A stretch of 32,491 nucleotides of DNA, taken from positions 1 through 32,491 of IMG/VR virus record IMGVR_UViG_3300030389_001241; one strand, given 5' to 3'. This document shows, piece after piece, positions 28,152 to 32,491 of the stretch (the first letter of the stretch is position 1; every line of letters starts with the position of its first letter). Source of the DNA: a virus. The position numbers and the translations under genes are program-made. The notes under the pieces are model-generated. The model had not been told where the DNA came from and ran no database searches. It saw nothing but the letters and a program-made list of their open reading frames with translations.

Positions 28152-31100
28152 AACTAATTACACAACATTTCAATATAATCAGCCAGGCACATTTGAACCT
28201 TTGACACAAGAGGCAACCTTTTGGGATGAAGTAGAAGCATCTTGGGATTTATCTTGGGCTGGACAAGCATATTTAGAAATGACTGATGAAAAAACATTTC
28301 TTGATATGCCTGAGGACCCAACATTAGATGTTATGGGTGAAATACAAGGCACAGAATACATGAATTATGAAAGTGCATTTAATGATGTACGCAATAGAGA
28401 ACATCTTGAAGCAATAAAAGATAAGATAGATTTTAATAATCGTCAAAGACAAATAAGAGATGATGCAGGAATCATGCCAGAATTAGTTGCAGCTCTTGGC
28501 GATCCATTGACATATGTGCCTATACCATTTGTAAAAGGTGTAACTATGACAAGTAGGTTTGTTAAAGGTGGTGCAGCAGTTGGTACATTAGTTGCCGCAT
28601 CAGAACCTGTAAGACAAAGTTTGGACCCAACAGCAACATTGAGTGAATCAATAAGTTATATTGGTGCAGCATTTGTTATGGGTGGTGGATTATCAGCAGC
28701 GTTTGGTAGGCGACTACCTCAAAAGTATAGCAATAATGTTGATGAACAAACACTTCATGAAAACTATTTTAAAGCATCATGGGACACAGAAAATGATAAT
28801 TTTATATCGCCAATGTATGATGAAACCTCTGGCGTTAAATATCAAGTTGAAATAAATGATTTAACCTACGACTATAAATTAGATACAGCATCAGTAAGAC
28901 AGAGAGATGATTTAGGCAGTAGAAAATATGTGCATATAAAAAGAGCATCAGATAAAAGGTCAGGTGTAAAAGATAATACTATTGTTATAGATGAAGCTAG
29001 AATACATAAAGATTTTATGAATGATAATTATAGAATATCAGGTAAAGCAGGTGTTACAAATCTACCAAAATTTAACAATGTAGAAGATTTTAAAAAGTTT
29101 TTGATTGATAAAGAGATAACAAAATTTATAGGTGGACAGCCAAAAGCAAAAAATTCTATAGAAGCAGAAAATTTATTAAATAGAGAAATATTAGAAAATG
29201 CAAATATATCTAATATTAAAAGAAATATAGGTGGTGTTGGTAAAGACAGAAATATATGGGCTGAAAGAGTAGATAGATGGGTAACAGATTTTGGTGAGTT
29301 AACTAATAATAAATTTAGAAATACAGAGTTAGGAAATCGTATAGCTGACAAAGCAGTAGCATTATTTGGTGATGCAGGTATTATCCAAAGAGGTGCAAAG
29401 TTTGGTCAAAAAGTAACTCATAGTGCATTAACAAGAGCAACTTTAAATCATTTTCAAGCTGTAGGTAGTTTTAATACAGGTTTGCATAATGCTTGGAAAG
29501 CACATAGAAATATAGCTGCTGATGGACAACAAAGTATACTTGGTTATGACCCAGTAGCACAAGCACAAAAAGGAAAAGATATAGTTGCAGGATTAGTAGA
29601 CAAAGTAAAAAGAGCTGGAGGTAGGCCTGGTTTAGAAGCAAGAATGACTTTTCAAGAATTTAAAGAAGTAGTTGGCAGAGCTATGGGAGATGAAGAATTT
29701 AGATTACAACAATCCGAAGCAGTACAGAAGTTTGCTGCTGATGCAAGAGTGATGTATGACGAAATTGGTCAACAAGCAAAAGACTTAGGAATGTTTCAAT
29801 CACAAGCTGTTGTATCAAGAAATAAAGCAAAGTTTTTAGAAAGACTAGATAGAATAGAAGCTGAAATAGCAAGAGTAAAACAAGAAACTCCAAACAATAA
29901 AGTTTTAATTAAAGAATTAAATGCATTGAAAAAAAGAGCTGATGATGAAGTTAAAGACTTAGATGCTATAGAAAGAGATTTAGAATTACAAATAGAAAAT
30001 GAATTTGATCCGATGGTAGAAAATTATGTTAATCGTGTATTTGATGTAGAAAATGTACTTAAAGATATAACTGCAAATGATGTAAATTTTTTACCACCTG
30101 CAACTATAAAAAATCCTTTAAAAGTTAAAAATGGCATGGTCAAAGGCATGGTAGTACAGTTTCGTAGAGCAGCAAATGACAGAGACTTTACATATGCAAA
30201 TATTGAGGAAGTATTAGAAAATGGAAAAATAAAAGTCAAGGTTGATGGTAAAATTAGAACATTAAATAAAAAAGATTATTCGTTAAGAAGTTTAAAAATA
30301 GATGAAGTAGATAATAGATTTTACAGCGTACCTGATGAAAATTCATTAAGAGGTAAAATATTCAAACACTTTGCAAAAAATCCTAGAGTATTTAAATACA
30401 AAAATGATAATGGTGATATTGTTTCTGTATTTGAACCTAATGATGCTTATTCAATTAATCTTAGAGTACAACAAACATTAGATGATATTGTAGATGATAC
30501 TCAAGGTATTAATATGGAAAATGATTTAGGTATTAAAAAATCTGATAAAGGTGTCTTAACTGGTGCATCTAATCTTATGAGTAGAAAACTTACTATGACT
30601 GATAAAGAACTAGAAGGTTTTTTAGTAAGAGATATAAATTATTTATTTAGACAGTATAGCGACAGAATGTACAAACGTATAGAAGTAACCAAAAGGTTTG
30701 GTGATAGCCAAATGAAAACAGATTTATGGGACACAGAACTTGATATGTTGTTGAATGAAGGTGTAGGTAATTTACCATACATAAAAGAAACTATGCAAAC
30801 TTTAAGAAACTCAAGAGATAAAGTTTATAATATATATAATACAGGAGACCCATCATCATTTTTTAAATCAAGATTACCACATGCTCTTAGAAACTGGGGT
30901 AGTTTAGCTATGATGGGTAAAGTATATTTGTCATCTTTAGTAGACATAGGTCGTATGCCAATGGTACATGGTTTAGCAGATACAATGAAAGTACTAAATG
31001 CAAAGAATCCATTTTCACCATATAGCGATGAATTAAATAAAGCACTTGAAGCTAATAAATGGTTGGCAGATGCTTTTGATGTAGTCATGAATGATACTTC

Positions 31101-32208
31101 AATACAAAGATTAATATCTCAACAAGAAAGAGTTGGTTCTGGTACAACAATTTTGGGTAGATTTTTTGATAAAATAATAGGTAAACCACTAGATAGATTA
31201 CAAAGTCCATTTTATCATGCAAACCTATTATCACCACATACACAATTAGTAAAACAATGGACAGGACATATATCTACACATAGATTTTTAGAAGATTCAA
31301 TTAAAGTAGCAAAAGGTACAGCATCAGAATCAGATATAGCTCGACTTGCTAGTTATGGTATAAGCAAAGCAGAGGCAAGAGCAATAGCAAAATTACCAAT
31401 AGAAAAAACAAAAAATGGTTTGCATTATTTAACAGAAGAAGCTGCACTCAAAACTAAAAATGGTGCAGCATTAGGTAGAAAATTAAGGTATGCCACATTT
31501 AATGATGTGCAAAGAACAATTATTACACCAAGTATAGCTGATAAACCTAATATGATGTTTGGTGTAATAAGAGTTAAAAACGAAAACTTAGCAAAAGCAT
31601 TAGATAATGAAGTGATGAAGTTTTTTGGTTTTGAAAAAACAGAAGCAGGAGGAAAAATTAATAATGGTTTTCTAGCATTGCCATTACAATTCTTTGCCTG
31701 GTCATTTGCAAGTAATAGAAAGTTAATGTTGTCAGCAGCAGGTGGTAGAGAAACAAGTATTATGGCTGGTATAGCTGCTATGTATGCTTTTGCATATATG
31801 GGTGATTATTTAAAAAATCCTACTTATCATCAACATAAAACTTCACAAGAAAAAGTATATCGTGCTTTAGAAATGTCAGGTGTTTTAGGATTGCCTGGCG
31901 ATTTAAACTTTATGGTAGAAGTTGTATCAGAAGGCATGTTTAATACACCTATGGGTGTAAGACCTATAATAGGAACTCCAGGCAGATTTGGTGAGGCCAA
32001 TGCTGCTGATGCTACAGGTGAATTTATTGGTGCAGCTCCAGGCATGTTAGCTGATTTAATATATGCTTTTAGAGAGGACCTGCCTTTTGATGAAAAAGCA
32101 GCTACAATTAGACGTTTAATTCCATTAAATAATTTGTTATGGTTTAATAACTCTTTTATTAATTTTAAAGATACATACAATACAATAGCGAGGGAGTACT
32201 TTAGATGA
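28144..32208 (+). CDS. Internal virion protein D (gp16-like)
   Basis: This is a 1354-residue protein, the largest here, in the position of T7 gp16. GTG 28144 is preferred because AGAGG ends 5 nt before it; GTGs at 28129 and 28138 are less well placed. Small-residue hydrophobic stretches occur early (VPIPFVKG, GGAAVGTLVAASEP, YIGAAFVMGGGLSAAFG), and a coiled coil in the middle (RLDRIEAEIARVKQ, ELNALKKRADDEVKDLDAIE). I see no N-terminal transglycosylase motif of the T7 gp16 type; the muramidase-like domain at 14589 may stand in for it. It is ejected and anchors the DNA entry channel. The stop overlaps the tail fibre start (ATGA). Confidence 0.82.
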   Translation: MAKTNYTTFQYNQPGTFEPLTQEATFWDEVEASWDLSWAGQAYLEMTDEKTFLDMPEDPTLDVMGEIQGTEYMNYESAFNDVRNREHLEAIKDKIDFNNRQRQIRDDAGIMPELVAALGDPLTYVPIPFVKGVTMTSRFVKGGAAVGTLVAASEPVRQSLDPTATLSESISYIGAAFVMGGGLSAAFGRRLPQKYSNNVDEQTLHENYFKASWDTENDNFISPMYDETSGVKYQVEINDLTYDYKLDTASVRQRDDLGSRKYVHIKRASDKRSGVKDNTIVIDEARIHKDFMNDNYRISGKAGVTNLPKFNNVEDFKKFLIDKEITKFIGGQPKAKNSIEAENLLNREILENANISNIKRNIGGVGKDRNIWAERVDRWVTDFGELTNNKFRNTELGNRIADKAVALFGDAGIIQRGAKFGQKVTHSALTRATLNHFQAVGSFNTGLHNAWKAHRNIAADGQQSILGYDPVAQAQKGKDIVAGLVDKVKRAGGRPGLEARMTFQEFKEVVGRAMGDEEFRLQQSEAVQKFAADARVMYDEIGQQAKDLGMFQSQAVVSRNKAKFLERLDRIEAEIARVKQETPNNKVLIKELNALKKRADDEVKDLDAIERDLELQIENEFDPMVENYVNRVFDVENVLKDITANDVNFLPPATIKNPLKVKNGMVKGMVVQFRRAANDRDFTYANIEEVLENGKIKVKVDGKIRTLNKKDYSLRSLKIDEVDNRFYSVPDENSLRGKIFKHFAKNPRVFKYKNDNGDIVSVFEPNDAYSINLRVQQTLDDIVDDTQGINMENDLGIKKSDKGVLTGASNLMSRKLTMTDKELEGFLVRDINYLFRQYSDRMYKRIEVTKRFGDSQMKTDLWDTELDMLLNEGVGNLPYIKETMQTLRNSRDKVYNIYNTGDPSSFFKSRLPHALRNWGSLAMMGKVYLSSLVDIGRMPMVHGLADTMKVLNAKNPFSPYSDELNKALEANKWLADAFDVVMNDTSIQRLISQQERVGSGTTILGRFFDKIIGKPLDRLQSPFYHANLLSPHTQLVKQWTGHISTHRFLEDSIKVAKGTASESDIARLASYGISKAEARAIAKLPIEKTKNGLHYLTEEAALKTKNGAALGRKLRYATFNDVQRTIITPSIADKPNMMFGVIRVKNENLAKALDNEVMKFFGFEKTEAGGKINNGFLALPLQFFAWSFASNRKLMLSAAGGRETSIMAGIAAMYAFAYMGDYLKNPTYHQHKTSQEKVYRALEMSGVLGLPGDLNFMVEVVSEGMFNTPMGVRPIIGTPGRFGEANAADATGEFIGAAPGMLADLIYAFREDLPFDEKAATIRRLIPLNNLLWFNNSFINFKDTYNTIAREYFR

Positions 32209-32491
32209 CAATAGCGAGTGCAAAAAATACGCCAAGAAATACATATACTGCTACAGGCGGACAAACAGTATTTACTATAGGATTTGAGTTCTTTAATACA
32301 TCTGATATTAAAGTCTTTAGAAACGGCTCGGAACTAACCTTTAATGCTGCACCAAGTAGTGTAGCTCAGTTTAGCGTACAAGGTACAGCCAATGCGAGTG
32401 ATAGTGCATATGAGTTTGGAGCTGGAGGCACAATAACACTAGGTGGTGGTGCTACAGCAGATGACAGCATTGTTATTGTTCGTGATATTAC
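32205..32491 (+). CDS. Tail fibre protein, N-terminal part (continues at base 1)
   Basis: ATG 32205, with GGGAG about 9 nt upstream and ATGA overlap to the previous gene, starts the fibre gene. The first residues, MTIASAKNTPRNTYTATGGQ, TVFTIGFEFFNTSDIKVFRN and GSELTFNAAPSSVAQFSV, are the T7 gp17 N-terminal domain that docks to the tail (Y-x-A-x-x-G-Q-T-x-F-x-I-x-F...DI-x-V). The frame continues at base 1 after the 77-base overlap. The whole gene is 2583 nt on the circle. Confidence 0.92.
   Translation, partial: MTIASAKNTPRNTYTATGGQTVFTIGFEFFNTSDIKVFRNGSELTFNAAPSSVAQFSVQGTANASDSAYEFGAGGTITLGGGATADDSIVIVRDI
32415..32491. repeat. Terminal direct repeat, right copy
   Basis: Exact copy of 1-77, inside the tail fibre gene. 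Removing one copy closes the circle at 32414 bp and restores one uninterrupted fibre frame. Confidence 0.95.

Overview
The window is the whole genome of an AT-rich, T7-like podovirus, written as a linearised circle. The first 77 bases (1-77) recur exactly as the last 77 (32415-32491). One gene, the tail fibre, reads in frame across the junction: it starts at 32205 and ends at 2373. The unique sequence is therefore 32414 bp. The gene set (T7-type portal, scaffold, gp13/14/15/16-like internal virion proteins, tail tubes A and B and a gp17-type fibre, but no RNA polymerase, DNA polymerase, primase, helicase or integrase) and the base composition suggest a lytic marine phage of the small pelagiphage kind (HTVC010P-like, SAR11-type host). 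The host assignment is inference.

Layout. (1) 32205 over the junction to 5662, plus strand: tail fibre, then a secreted/lysis-like cassette of two signal-peptide proteins, a spanin-like membrane coiled-coil protein, a holin-like protein, an HNH nuclease and a 48-residue membrane protein. (2) 5660-5776: zone where the two transcription directions meet, with an intrinsic terminator for the minus strand. (3) 5793-12063, minus strand: early region of very small genes, tightly packed between 5793 and 10652, where successive genes mostly overlap by 1-8 nt. It holds an SSB, a putative annealing protein and a YqaJ-type exonuclease (a recombination trio), a Xre-HTH/DnaT-like fusion with a partner that may be a helicase loader, three small DNA-binding proteins, and a scattered set of 16-34 residue hydrophobic micro-proteins. 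(4) 12048-12447: control region between divergent transcripts, with a long inverted duplication around a stem-loop core and further dyads before terS. (5) 12448-32208, plus strand: terS on its own short unit (terminator at 12896, strong promoter at 12940), small Lys-rich proteins, a muramidase-like virion protein, TerL, portal, scaffold, capsid, tail tubes and internal virion proteins.

How it fits together. The phage seems to rely on the host RNA polymerase (sigma70-like promoters at 12940 and 19379) and on the host replisome, which it would recruit through the DnaT-like protein and its neighbour. Exonuclease, annealing protein and SSB would give recombination-dependent concatemers for TerS/TerL to package. 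The most unusual things are the micro-membrane proteins of the early operon, the palindromic control region at 12048-12266, a parS-like palindrome before the capsid genes, structured sequence at 11120-11203, and deep same-strand gene overlaps in the lysis and replication modules.
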